From: Mitsuaria sp. WAJ17
GTDB lineage: Bacteria; Pseudomonadota; Gammaproteobacteria; Burkholderiales; Burkholderiaceae_C
DNA: 64,000 nt
Reading direction: 5' to 3'
NCBI RefSeq assembly: GCF_014174515.1
Contig: NZ_JACJUG010000012.1
Location: 62,001-126,000, forward strand
Shown: positions 39,888 through 50,641 of the stretch, piece after piece
Layout: each line of letters starts with the position of its first letter
Position numbering within the stretch: position 1 is the first letter of the stretch
Position numbers and translations under genes: made by a program
Notes under the pieces: generated by a model
Told to the model about the DNA's origin: nothing
The model's input: only the letters and a program-made list of their open reading frames with translations
Databases searched by the model: none

Positions 39888-40346
39888 ATGACCCAAGTCT
39901 CCAAATTCCTGCCCCAGGGCCAGGGTCTGGCCGCCGTGCTGCTCAAGCGCGCCTGCCAGCTCAGCCTGGACGCCAGCCAAACCGGCGCGGCCGCCTTCCA
40001 GGCCACGGACAGCCTCGGCCGCACGCTGACGGTACAACTGCCCGCAGGCACGCAGCTGCACGACGGCGACGTGCTGGTGGGCGAAGACGGCTCGCTGATC
40101 CGCGTCCTCGCACCGCATGCGCCGGCGCCGCATGTGCACGGGCCCGGCTGTGGTCATGACCATGGGCACGCCCACCACGGGCAGCAGGATCAGCAGGGGC
40201 ATGTGCACGGCCCGGGCTGTGGCCATGGGCATGAGCAGGCCCCGCGAGGCAAGCCCGTCGGCGTGGCGGTTAAGGCCGAGGCCCATGTGCACGGGCCCGG
40301 CTGTGGCCACGAGCACCACGACCACGACCATTCCCACAGGCACTGA
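39888..40346 (+). CDS. UreE N-terminal-domain-like protein with His/Cys-rich metal-binding tail
   Basis: 152 residues. Residues 1-80 ([21 protein letters not shown], then [34 protein letters not shown]) match the pattern of the N-terminal domain of the urease nickel chaperone UreE (beta-barrel, LPRGT..GDVL..EDG). The UreE metal-binding C-terminal domain is absent. Instead residues ~85-152 contain three copies of [11 protein letters not shown] plus HDHDHSHRH, surely a soft-metal (Ni, Zn or Cu) binding tail. No urease or hydrogenase genes are in the window. The start at 39888 is chosen by similarity; an in-frame ATG at 39846 would add 14 residues. Confidence 0.7.
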   Translation: MTQVSKFLPQGQGLAAVLLKRACQLSLDASQTGAAAFQATDSLGRTLTVQLPAGTQLHDGDVLVGEDGSLIRVLAPHAPAPHVHGPGCGHDHGHAHHGQQDQQGHVHGPGCGHGHEQAPRGKPVGVAVKAEAHVHGPGCGHEHHDHDHSHRH

Positions 40347-40384
40347 GCCCGGTGCACGCCCGGGCGGCATCGAGGAAAACGCGC

Positions 40385-41452
40385 ATGATGCTGTCGATGA
40401 CCGGGCGTCGGCTGACGCTGCTGGCGGGCCTGATGGCCGCCCTGATGTGGCTGGGCCTCGCGCCGGTGGCCAAGGCACAGCAGGGCACCCTGCGTGAACG
40501 CATCCGTGAGCGCATGGCCGAGCGTCGCGAAGGGCGGGACACTCGCAAGACGGAGCCCGCCACCGACGCAGCGCTCGCCAGCCCAGGCACCCACCAGGGA
40601 CGCATCGAGGTCATGGGCGTGGAGCGGCTTTTCATGATCCATGTGCCGCCCGGCTACCGGACGGACCAGCCCATGCCCATGCTGCTGGCCTTCCATGGCG
40701 GGGGCGGGAGCATGGCGCTGCAGGCCGACAACAGCCGCTATGGCCTCATCAGCAAGGCCGACAGCGCCGGATTCATCGCCGTCTTCCCCAACGGCCACAG
40801 CGGCACGCCCGGCCACCACCTGGCTACCTGGAATGCCGGTGGCTGTTGCGGCTCCGCGCGCGACAGCGGCAGTGAGGACGTGGCCTTCGTCCGCGCCCTG
40901 ATCGAGCACCTGAAGCAGCGCCTGTCTATAGACGCGCGCCGCATCTACGCCACCGGCATGTCCAACGGCGCAATGATGAGCCACCGCCTGGCCTGCGAGC
41001 TCAGCGAGCAGTTGGCCGGCATCGCCGCCGTGGCCGGCACGGACGCCACCAGCCGCTGCCAGCCGCGGCGGCCCATCCCCGTGCTGATGATCCATGCTCT
41101 GGACGACGACCACGTGCTCTACCAGGGCGGCGCCGGCCCCGAGGCCTTCCGCGACCGCAGCAAGGTGATGGACTTCGTCTCCGTGCCCGAGACCACACAG
41201 CGCTGGGTGCAGCGCAACCATTGCAGCGGCACGCCCCTGAAGGTGCTGCAACAGCCGGGAGCCTGGTGCGAGCGCTACAGCGGCTGCGCCGAGGGCGTGC
41301 AGGTGCAGCTGTGCACCACCGAGACCGGCGGCCACAGCTGGCCGGGCGGGCGCAGCCGCCCGGGCAAGGGCCAGCCCAGCCAGGCCCTGGATGCCAACGA
41401 CACGATGTGGGCCTTCTTCCAGTCGCAGTCGCTGTCGCAGCCACGGCGCTGA
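40385..41452 (+). CDS. LpqC-type polyhydroxybutyrate depolymerase / esterase
   Basis: 355 residues. The start at 40385 has GAGGAAA upstream and a signal peptide (LTLLAGLMAALMWLGLAPVAKAQ). An Arg-rich linker (~36-56) precedes the alpha/beta hydrolase domain, which has an oxyanion loop in LLAFHGGGGSM, nucleophile Ser193 in ATGMSNGAMMS, an acid in IHALDDDHV and the His in TTETGGHSWPGG. The cysteine-rich WNAGGCCGSARDSGSEDVAFVRALIEHL stretch is typical of COG3509 (PHB depolymerase/feruloyl-esterase-like). Substrate is uncertain. Confidence 0.85.
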   Translation: MMLSMTGRRLTLLAGLMAALMWLGLAPVAKAQQGTLRERIRERMAERREGRDTRKTEPATDAALASPGTHQGRIEVMGVERLFMIHVPPGYRTDQPMPMLLAFHGGGGSMALQADNSRYGLISKADSAGFIAVFPNGHSGTPGHHLATWNAGGCCGSARDSGSEDVAFVRALIEHLKQRLSIDARRIYATGMSNGAMMSHRLACELSEQLAGIAAVAGTDATSRCQPRRPIPVLMIHALDDDHVLYQGGAGPEAFRDRSKVMDFVSVPETTQRWVQRNHCSGTPLKVLQQPGAWCERYSGCAEGVQVQLCTTETGGHSWPGGRSRPGKGQPSQALDANDTMWAFFQSQSLSQPRR

Positions 41453-41476
41453 TCCTCGCCCCCGCCTCGACAGACG

Positions 41477-41511
41477 AAAAAGGCGCCCTGCGTCGCAAGA
41501 CACAGGGCGCC
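41477..41511 (-). terminator. intrinsic terminator of the M4 protease gene
   Basis: GGCGCCCTG (41482-41490) pairs with CAGGGCGCC (41503-41511). On the minus strand the stem is followed by five T residues (41481-41477). Confidence 0.75.
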
Positions 41512-41516
41512 TCCAA

Positions 41517-41529
41517 GGGTCAGGTCTTG
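41517..41529 (+). repeat. dispersed 13-mer GGGTCAGGTCTTG, copy 2
   Basis: This copy is intergenic, between the LpqC-type esterase and the M4 protease, just beyond the terminator hairpin. Confidence 0.6.
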
Positions 41530-41572
41530 CGGCGGGCGAGTCTCCTCGTCCGCCGCGAGAGCCGCGAGTGCC

Positions 41573-44621
<3,049 letters not shown>

Positions 44622-46403
44622 TCAGGGATAGACGGAGTACTTCAGCGTGTAGCTGCCGCTGCCGGAATAGGACTTGAGCTGCAGGTAGTAGTAGCCGGCC
44701 TCGCCCACATAGCTGATGGCCTCCGTCGAGCTGGGGCCCTCGGACTTGGCGACCACCGTCCAGCTGCCGTTCACGTATTTGTAGAGGTAGATGTCGAAGT
44801 CAGCGTTGGCGGGGCCGCTCAGGTTGAAGCGGAAGTTGTAGCGGGTGGAGACCTGCCAGAAGCCCGGGCTGCCGCCGGGGATGCGGGCCTGCCCGCCCGC
44901 GCTGAGCGTGCCGGTGACGGTGGTGCCGGAGTCCGTGGGTCCGTTGACGGTGATGGTGGCCTGGGCGCTGCGGCTGCCGTCGGCCACGCTGGTGGCCTTG
45001 ACGTGGTAGGTGCCCAGGCGGGCTGGTGCCGTGTAGAGGCCGCTGCTGCTGATGCTGCCGCCATCGGCCTCCACCACCGACCAGGTGACGGCCGTGTTGC
45101 CGCTGCCCTTGACCGTGGCCGAGAAGGCCTGGGTGGCGCCCATGTTCATCGTGACATTGGCCGGGCTGACGCTCACCTGCACCGCCGCGGGATTGACTGT
45201 GAGGCTGGCCGCGCTGCTGGCGATCGAGCCCAGGCTGTTGCTGACCACCACGTTGTAGCTGCCGGCGTCGGCCGCCTGCGCGCTGGCGATGCTGTAGGTG
45301 GCGGCGTTGCCGTTGGCGGGCACATTGCTGCCGTTCTTGCGCCACTGATAGCTCAGCCCCCCCCCGCTGGCCGTCACGCTGAAGCTGGCACCCTGGCCGG
45401 CCGACACCACGACGTTCTGCGGCTGGCCGCTGATCACAGGCGCGGTGCCGGTGCCCGAACCCATGCAGGTGTCGCTGATGCGGGTGGGGAACTTGTAGCC
45501 GCTGAAGTCTTCCAGGATGGCCAGGTTCTCCGGCGCATAGACCCGGCTGATCAGGGCCGGCACCTTGCTGCTGCCGAGCTTGGCGGCGTAGGCGTCGGAC
45601 TGGGTGACGAAGTAGGCCGTGCGCAGGAACTGCACCAGCACGTACTTGCGCCAGGTGGCGTCGCTCTTGAGCTTGGCGTAATAGCCCGCGTGGCTGGACT
45701 TGGCCACGCGCAGGTAGAGCTGCAGGTAGTTGAGGTTGGTCAGCGCGATGTCGCGGGCGTTGCTGGCCCCGATGCCGTCAATGAACTCAGCCACCGCCAG
45801 CGAGGCAGGCAGCCCCATCAGGCCGGCATTGAGCTCGGCCGTCACGCCTTGCAGGTGGTAGTCGCCCTGGGCGCTGTCCTTGAGGTAGAGATTGTCCATG
45901 TCGGACGAGGCGTCGTCCTTGATGAGCGAGAGGATTTCCTTGCGCGGGAAGCCGCCGTCCGCGTCATAGAGCGGGAACTTGAGGAACTGCGTCGTGTCGT
46001 CGATCCAGGAAGAGGTGAAGCTGTTCCACTGGGTGCGGCTGCCGTCGAGGTCCCACATATGGGTCTCCTCGTGAATGGCCACCATGAGGGACTCGGCCAG
46101 CTTGTTGAAGCTGCTGGTGTCCACGAAGCCCTTGAAGTACTGGTCATTGGCCTGAGCCTGGGCGAGCGCCTTGCCGCTGGGCCAGCGCCGGCCGTAGACG
46201 CCGGAGAGCGTGGCCAGCCAATTGCTGGCATTGAAGCCGGCCTTGAGGTCACTGACATCGGCACGCAGGTTGAGGGGCTCGCTGTAGCAGAAGGTGCCCT
46301 TGTCGATGTCGCCCAGCGCGATGCTGGCGGGGCCGGCACGGCCGGACTGGGGAAGAAGAAGGGCACCGGCCAGCAGGCCGGCGCCAAGGAGTCGAGCAAA
46401 CAT
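44622..46403 (-). CDS. secreted HExxH-motif protein with Ig-like, BIG-like and PPC-type domains; putative metallopeptidase
   Basis: 593 residues. A signal peptide (residues 1-23) is followed by a ~300-residue domain I cannot assign to a known family. It contains SLMVAIHEETHMWDLDG (HEETH at 111-115), a typical zinc-peptidase helix, and a later TAELNAGLMGLP in which Glu190 could be the third ligand. An Ig-like domain comes next (VISGQPQNVVVSAGQGASFSVTAS, then [11 protein letters not shown]), then a BIG-type domain (VSVSPANVTMNMGATQAFSATV). Last is a C-terminal PPC-like domain (FDIYLYKYVNGSWTVVAKSEG, then SYSGSGSYTLKY) nearly identical in layout to that of the M4 protease. GGAGA upstream supports the start. 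Activity is unproven. Confidence 0.75.
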   Translation of the reverse strand: MFARLLGAGLLAGALLLPQSGRAGPASIALGDIDKGTFCYSEPLNLRADVSDLKAGFNASNWLATLSGVYGRRWPSGKALAQAQANDQYFKGFVDTSSFNKLAESLMVAIHEETHMWDLDGSRTQWNSFTSSWIDDTTQFLKFPLYDADGGFPRKEILSLIKDDASSDMDNLYLKDSAQGDYHLQGVTAELNAGLMGLPASLAVAEFIDGIGASNARDIALTNLNYLQLYLRVAKSSHAGYYAKLKSDATWRKYVLVQFLRTAYFVTQSDAYAAKLGSSKVPALISRVYAPENLAILEDFSGYKFPTRISDTCMGSGTGTAPVISGQPQNVVVSAGQGASFSVTASGGGLSYQWRKNGSNVPANGNAATYSIASAQAADAGSYNVVVSNSLGSIASSAASLTVNPAAVQVSVSPANVTMNMGATQAFSATVKGSGNTAVTWSVVEADGGSISSSGLYTAPARLGTYHVKATSVADGSRSAQATITVNGPTDSGTTVTGTLSAGGQARIPGGSPGFWQVSTRYNFRFNLSGPANADFDIYLYKYVNGSWTVVAKSEGPSSTEAISYVGEAGYYYLQLKSYSGSGSYTLKYSVYP

Positions 46404-46645
46404 GAAAAGCAGTCTCCATGGGGGTCAGAGAGGGCATCGCAGCGCCGGATCACGGCGCTGCCCGGGGGATCCCCTCTCTGGCGGTTCCGACCAAGGAGGG
46501 CCGCTGTGACGGAGGGCCTGCATCGGGCCCACTTTCTGTGCCGCGGATGATGACGCCCGGACCTCGCGCTGGCTTGTACGCATTTGGGCGCGAGGCTGGC
46601 AGCCCGCACAAGAGTGGCCCGGCACGCTTCTTGCGCCATGCGGGC

Positions 46646-47290
46646 ATGGACAGTCATGAAAGCAAAGGGCAGGGCGACGAGCTCCGCAAGCCGCAAGCCG
46701 GCATGCGGGGCGTGCGTGTTCTGCTGATCGAGGACGGCGTCGCCAGCCCGCAGCTGCTGCGCCAGGAGCTGCAGTTGCTGGGCTGCGAGGTGCTGGGCAC
46801 CGTGGACAACGCCGCCCTGATCCACGACTGCGTGCAGCGCCTGCAGCCTGATGTGGTGATCGTCAACGCCGAGTCGCCCACGCGCGACACGCTGGAGAAC
46901 CTCGCCGCCCTCAATGACGCCCTGCCGCGCCCCGTGGTCGTCTTCGCCGAAGACCCGGCGGACGCGCCCATGCGCCGCGCCCTGCAGGCCGGTGTCAGCG
47001 CCTACGTGGTCGCGGGCCTGCAGCCGCAGCGCCTGGCGCCGGTGCTGCAGGTAGCCATCGCCCGCTTCGAGCAAGACCTGGCCCTGCGCCAGGAGCTGGA
47101 CCGCGCCCAGGCCCAGTTGGCCGCGCGCAAGACCATTGAGAGGGCCAAAGGCATCCTGATGCAGGAGGCCGGCCTGGACGAGGAAGCGGCCTACCAGCGC
47201 CTGCGCAAACTGGCCATGGACCGCAAGCTGCCCATGGCCGAGCTGGCAGCGCGCATCATCGAGGCGCAATCCCTGCTGCGCCCGACATGA
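46646..47290 (+). CDS. nasT: NasT-like ANTAR-domain response regulator (nitrate assimilation antiterminator)
   Basis: 214 residues from the ATG at 46646; an inner ATG at 46703 (MRGVRVLLIED) is also possible. The receiver domain (~20-140) has the acidic IEDG, but the phospho-acceptor position in DVVIVNAESPTRDTLE is Asn74 rather than Asp, so it looks like a pseudo-receiver. The C-terminal ANTAR RNA-binding domain reads ARKTIERAKGILMQEAGLDEEAAYQRLRKLAMDRKLPMAELAARII. It should bind the twin hairpins downstream (47418-47487) and prevent termination before nrtA. No NasS partner gene is visible. Confidence 0.9.
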   Translation: MDSHESKGQGDELRKPQAGMRGVRVLLIEDGVASPQLLRQELQLLGCEVLGTVDNAALIHDCVQRLQPDVVIVNAESPTRDTLENLAALNDALPRPVVVFAEDPADAPMRRALQAGVSAYVVAGLQPQRLAPVLQVAIARFEQDLALRQELDRAQAQLAARKTIERAKGILMQEAGLDEEAAYQRLRKLAMDRKLPMAELAARIIEAQSLLRPT

Positions 47291-47417
47291 GGCGCACGCG
47301 CACCAAGGCGAGGCGCGAAGGGCTTGTTGCGGTGCATCAAACCGCAGCTCTGGCCCGATGCGGGCCCGGAAGCCCATTGAAATGCCCTGGCACGCTTCCT
47401 GCTGAATGAATTGTGAA

Positions 47418-47487
47418 GGCCACAAAGGCGTGGCCCTCGACGAGAAGCCGATTGCATCGGCATCCCTTTTCCGGACAAAGGCGTCTG
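47418..47487 (+). ncRNA. ANTAR-target two-hairpin antiterminator element
   Basis: Hairpin 1 is GGCCAC-AAAGGC-GTGGCC (47418-47435). Hairpin 2 is CGGAC-AAAGGC-GTCTG (47472-47487). Both present a six-base loop with A at position 1 and G at position 4, the published signature of ANTAR-protein RNA targets, and the loops are identical. The 36-nt linker carries its own small hairpin. It lies directly downstream of nasT. Confidence 0.8.
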
Positions 47488-47547
47488 ACCCCTGAGCCGT
47501 GCTTTCGCGCACGCCGCCATGAGGTCGCGACGCCTTTTTTGTTTTTT
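47477..47547 (+). terminator. regulated intrinsic terminator in the nrt leader
   Basis: AAAGGCGTC (47477-47485) is perfectly complementary to GACGCCTTT (47529-47537), with further ACC/GGT pairing and an inner GTGC/GCAC hairpin. A T-rich tract runs to 47547. The first strand is the loop plus 3' arm of ANTAR hairpin 2, so hairpin 2 and the terminator cannot form together. Confidence 0.75.
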
Positions 47548-47593
47548 AGTCGTCAGGAGCACACGCATGTCCCGCAGTCATAAGGAGGGTTTG

Positions 47594-48811
47594 ATGAGCC
47601 AGGAGAGACGCCAGATGCTGGGAGCCGCCGTCGGCGGTGTCGCCAGCCTCGGCCTGCCCCAGGCCTGGGCCGCAGGCTCGGACAAGCCGGAGAAGGAGGA
47701 GGTCCGCATCGGCTTCATCCCGTTGACCGACTGCGCCTCCATCGTGATGGCCTCGGTGATGGGCTTCGACCGCAAGTACGGCATCCGCATCGTGCCCAGC
47801 AAGGAGGCGTCCTGGGCCGCCGTGCGCGACAAGCTCGTCAACGGCGACCTCGACATGGCCCACGTGCTCTACGGCCTGGTCTACGGCCTGCATCTCGGGG
47901 TCTCCGGTCCGAAGAAGGACATGGCCGTGCTGATGACCCTCAACCGCAACGGCCAGGCCATCACCCTCTCAAAGAAGCTGGCCGACAAGGGCGCGGTGGA
48001 CGGCGCCTCACTGGCCAAGCTGATGGCGACGGAGAAGCGCGAGTACAGCTTCGCCCACACCTTCCCCACGGGCACGCACGCCATGTGGCTCTACTACTGG
48101 CTGGCCACGCACGGCGTGCACCCCTGGGGCGGCGCCAAGGTCATCACCGTGCCGCCGCCGCAGATGGTGGCCAACATGCGCGTGGGCAATATGGACGGCT
48201 ACTGCGTGGGCGAGCCCTGGAACCACCGGGCCATCATGGACGGCATTGGCATCACCGCGGCCACCAGCCAGGAGATCTGGCCCGACCACCCCGAGAAGGT
48301 GCTGGGTGCCAGCGGCGACTTCGTCAAGAAGTACCCCAATACCGCCCGCGCCGTGATCATGGCCGTGCTGGAGGCCAGCCGCTGGATCGATGCCGGCCTG
48401 CAGAACAAGCTCAAGATGGCCGACACCATCGCCGACAAGAGCTACGTCAACACCAGCGTCGATGCCATCAACCAGCGCATCCTGGGCCGCTACCAGAACG
48501 GCCTGGGCAAGACCTGGGACGACCCCCGGCACATGAAGTTCTTCGACGACGGCGCGGTGAACTTCCCCTACCTCTCAGACGGCATGTGGTTTCTCACCCA
48601 GCACAAGCGCTGGGGCCTGATCAAGGAGCACCCGGACTATCTGGCCGTGGCGAAACAGATCAACCAGGTCGATCTCTACCGCGAGGCCGCCGCGCAGCTG
48701 AAGGTCAGCGTGCCCAAGGATGCCCTGCGCAGCAGCAAGCTGATCGACGGCACGGTCTGGGACGGCAAGGAGCCCGCGCGCTACGCCGAAGGCTTCAAGC
48801 TCAAGGCATGA
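47594..48811 (+). CDS. nrtA: nitrate ABC transporter substrate-binding protein (NrtA/CmpA type)
   Basis: 405 residues. The ATG at 47594 is preferred, with AAGGAGG five bases upstream; an in-frame ATG at 47567 also has AGGAG and would add nine residues. The N-terminus MSQERRQMLGAAVGGVASLGLPQAWA is a twin-arginine-like signal. The mature part has VRIGFIPLTDCASIVMASVMGFDRKYGI, the TFPTGTHAMWLYYWLATHGVHPW motif and DGYCVGEPWNHRAI of nitrate/bicarbonate-binding proteins. It is first after the ANTAR leader and should be made only when NasT antiterminates. Confidence 0.93.
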   Translation: MSQERRQMLGAAVGGVASLGLPQAWAAGSDKPEKEEVRIGFIPLTDCASIVMASVMGFDRKYGIRIVPSKEASWAAVRDKLVNGDLDMAHVLYGLVYGLHLGVSGPKKDMAVLMTLNRNGQAITLSKKLADKGAVDGASLAKLMATEKREYSFAHTFPTGTHAMWLYYWLATHGVHPWGGAKVITVPPPQMVANMRVGNMDGYCVGEPWNHRAIMDGIGITAATSQEIWPDHPEKVLGASGDFVKKYPNTARAVIMAVLEASRWIDAGLQNKLKMADTIADKSYVNTSVDAINQRILGRYQNGLGKTWDDPRHMKFFDDGAVNFPYLSDGMWFLTQHKRWGLIKEHPDYLAVAKQINQVDLYREAAAQLKVSVPKDALRSSKLIDGTVWDGKEPARYAEGFKLKA

Positions 48812-48851
48812 GCCACCCCCCTGCGCATCGATCGCTTTCCAAGGAGTACCC

Positions 48852-49733
48852 ATGGTGTCTGCCGTCTTCCATTCTCCGGGCGAGGCCACTGCGTCTGCCG
48901 TGCCCGCTGCAACGCCTCCAAAACCGCTGCCGGATCGCCCCAAGGCCCCGCGCCAGCCCGTGGACTTTTCTGCCCTGCTGGCCCGGGTGTTACCACCCGT
49001 GCTGGGCCTGGCCCTGCTGATCGGACTGTGGGCCCTGCTGACCTTCAAGGGCGGTCCCATTCCCACGCCGGCCGCGACCTGGGACTCGGCCGTGCAGCTT
49101 TTCAGCGACCCCTTCTATCGCAAGGGCCCAAACGACGTGGGCATCGGCTGGAACGTGCTGAACTCGCTGCAGCGCGTGGCCCTGGGCTTCGGCCTGGCGG
49201 CGGCGGTGGGCATCCCGCTGGGCTTCTTGATTGGCCGCTTCGAGTTCGCGAGCCGCATGGTCTCGCCGCTGATCAGCCTGCTCAAGCCCGTCTCGCCCCT
49301 GGCCTGGCTGCCCATCGGCCTGCTGGTCTTCAAGAGCGCCGACCCGGCCGCCATCTGGACCATCTTCATCTGCTCCATCTGGCCCATGGTGGTCAACACG
49401 GCGGTGGGCGTGCAGCGCGTGCCGCAGGACTACCTCAACGTGGCCCGCGTGCTGAACCTCTCGGAGTGGAAGCTGCTGACGCGCATCCTCTTCCCCTCCG
49501 TCCTTCCCTACATGCTGACCGGCGTGCGACTCTCGGTGGGAACGGCCTGGCTGGTGATCGTGGCGGCCGAGATGCTGACCGGCGGCGTGGGCATCGGCTT
49601 CTGGGTCTGGGACGAGTGGAACAACCTGAACGTGCAGCACATCATCGTGGCCATCTTCGTGATCGGCATCGTGGGACTGCTGCTGGAGTCGGCCCTGGTG
49701 GCCCTGGCCCGCCGCTTCACTTTCGAGGAATGA
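48852..49733 (+). CDS. nrtB: nitrate ABC transporter permease
   Basis: 293 residues. A Pro-rich cytoplasmic N-terminus (~1-40) is followed by six TM helices. The permease loop is in NTAVGVQRVPQDYLNVARVLNLSEWKLLTRILFPSVLPYMLTGVRLSVGTAWLVIVAAEML, the NrtB/CmpB form. It lies 40 bp after nrtA and 10 bp before the ATPase gene. Confidence 0.94.
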   Translation: MVSAVFHSPGEATASAVPAATPPKPLPDRPKAPRQPVDFSALLARVLPPVLGLALLIGLWALLTFKGGPIPTPAATWDSAVQLFSDPFYRKGPNDVGIGWNVLNSLQRVALGFGLAAAVGIPLGFLIGRFEFASRMVSPLISLLKPVSPLAWLPIGLLVFKSADPAAIWTIFICSIWPMVVNTAVGVQRVPQDYLNVARVLNLSEWKLLTRILFPSVLPYMLTGVRLSVGTAWLVIVAAEMLTGGVGIGFWVWDEWNNLNVQHIIVAIFVIGIVGLLLESALVALARRFTFEE

Positions 49734-49743
49734 GGAGCCTGTC

Positions 49744-50574
49744 ATGAGCAGCAACACCCCCTTCATCCAGATCCAGGGCGTGGACATGGTCTACAAGACC
49801 CGCAAGGGGCCGTTCAAGGCTCTGGAAGGCATCAACCTGGACATCCGCCGCGGCGAGTTCATCAGCCTGATCGGCCACTCGGGCTGCGGCAAGAGCACGC
49901 TGCTGAACCTGGTGGCCGGCTTGCTCAGGCCCAGCCAGGGTGCGCTTTTGTGCGATCAGCGCGAGATCGCCGGCCCCGGGCCCGAACGTGCCGTGGTCTT
50001 CCAGAACCACTCCCTGCTGCCCTGGCTGAGCTGCCTGGACAACGTGCTGCTGGCCGTGGAGACCGTCTTCGCCGCCAAGGAGGCGCGCCCCCGCCTGGTG
50101 GCCCGCGCCCAGGCCGCGCTGGAACTGGTGGGCATGGCCCATGCCGCCTACAAGCGCCCGCACGAGATTTCTGGCGGCATGAAGCAGCGCGTGGGCATCG
50201 CCCGCGCCCTGGCCATGGAGCCCAAGGTGCTGCTGATGGACGAACCCTTTGGTGCACTCGACGCGCTGACCCGCGCCCATCTGCAGGACGAGCTGCTGAA
50301 GATCGTGGCCACCACCCGCAGCACCGTGCTGATGGTGACCCACGACGTGGACGAGGCCGTGCTGCTCTCGGACCGCATCGTGATGATGAGACCGCCCACG
50401 CCCGAGGGCCGTGCCGCCACGCTGGCCCAGATCCAGACCGTGCCCCTGCCGCGCCCGCGCAAGCGGGTGCAACTGGCTGAGGATCCGGTCTACCTGCAAT
50501 GCCGCAAGGCGGTGATCGACTTTCTTTACGCCGGCCACGCTCAGTCCGAGGCTGACGCCGCCCTCGAGGCCTGA
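49744..50574 (+). CDS. nrtC: nitrate ABC transporter ATP-binding protein
   Basis: 276 residues. It has Walker A GHSGCGKST, Q-loop FQNHSLLPWLSCLDNVLLAVE, signature ISGGMKQRVGIARAL, Walker B VLLMDEPFGALDALTR and switch His VTHDVDEA. It is the short (NrtD-like) form without the NrtA-like regulatory domain of cyanobacterial NrtC. It energises NrtB. Use of nrtC versus nrtD as the name is a convention. Confidence 0.93.
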   Translation: MSSNTPFIQIQGVDMVYKTRKGPFKALEGINLDIRRGEFISLIGHSGCGKSTLLNLVAGLLRPSQGALLCDQREIAGPGPERAVVFQNHSLLPWLSCLDNVLLAVETVFAAKEARPRLVARAQAALELVGMAHAAYKRPHEISGGMKQRVGIARALAMEPKVLLMDEPFGALDALTRAHLQDELLKIVATTRSTVLMVTHDVDEAVLLSDRIVMMRPPTPEGRAATLAQIQTVPLPRPRKRVQLAEDPVYLQCRKAVIDFLYAGHAQSEADAALEA

Positions 50575-50641
50575 CACCCCTGTTTCCGACCTGCATGCCT
50601 GCCTTCGCCGCGGGCAGGGTCAGGTTTTGCCTGGAGCACGC

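Larger units (their letters stand above)
47291..47593 (+). other. 303-bp leader between nasT and nrtA
   Basis: It holds the ANTAR-target hairpins, a linker hairpin GCCGAT-TGC-ATCGGC (47447-47461) and an intrinsic terminator; no protein gene was seen. Sequence between 47291 and 47410 shows no structure I can name; the nrtA-operon promoter is presumably there. Confidence 0.6.

Noticed and set aside
40117..40340. A repeated short unit that could suggest a CRISPR or satellite array
   Set aside because: The repeats encode the HVHGPGCGH metal-binding units in frame, the spacing is irregular and the spacers are coding. It is not a CRISPR array.
47594..48811. Reading the nitrate-binding protein as the cytoplasmic sensor NasS
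   Set aside because: It has a twin-arginine-like signal at its N-terminus and is followed directly by permease and ATPase genes, which fits NrtA. Proof would need localisation.
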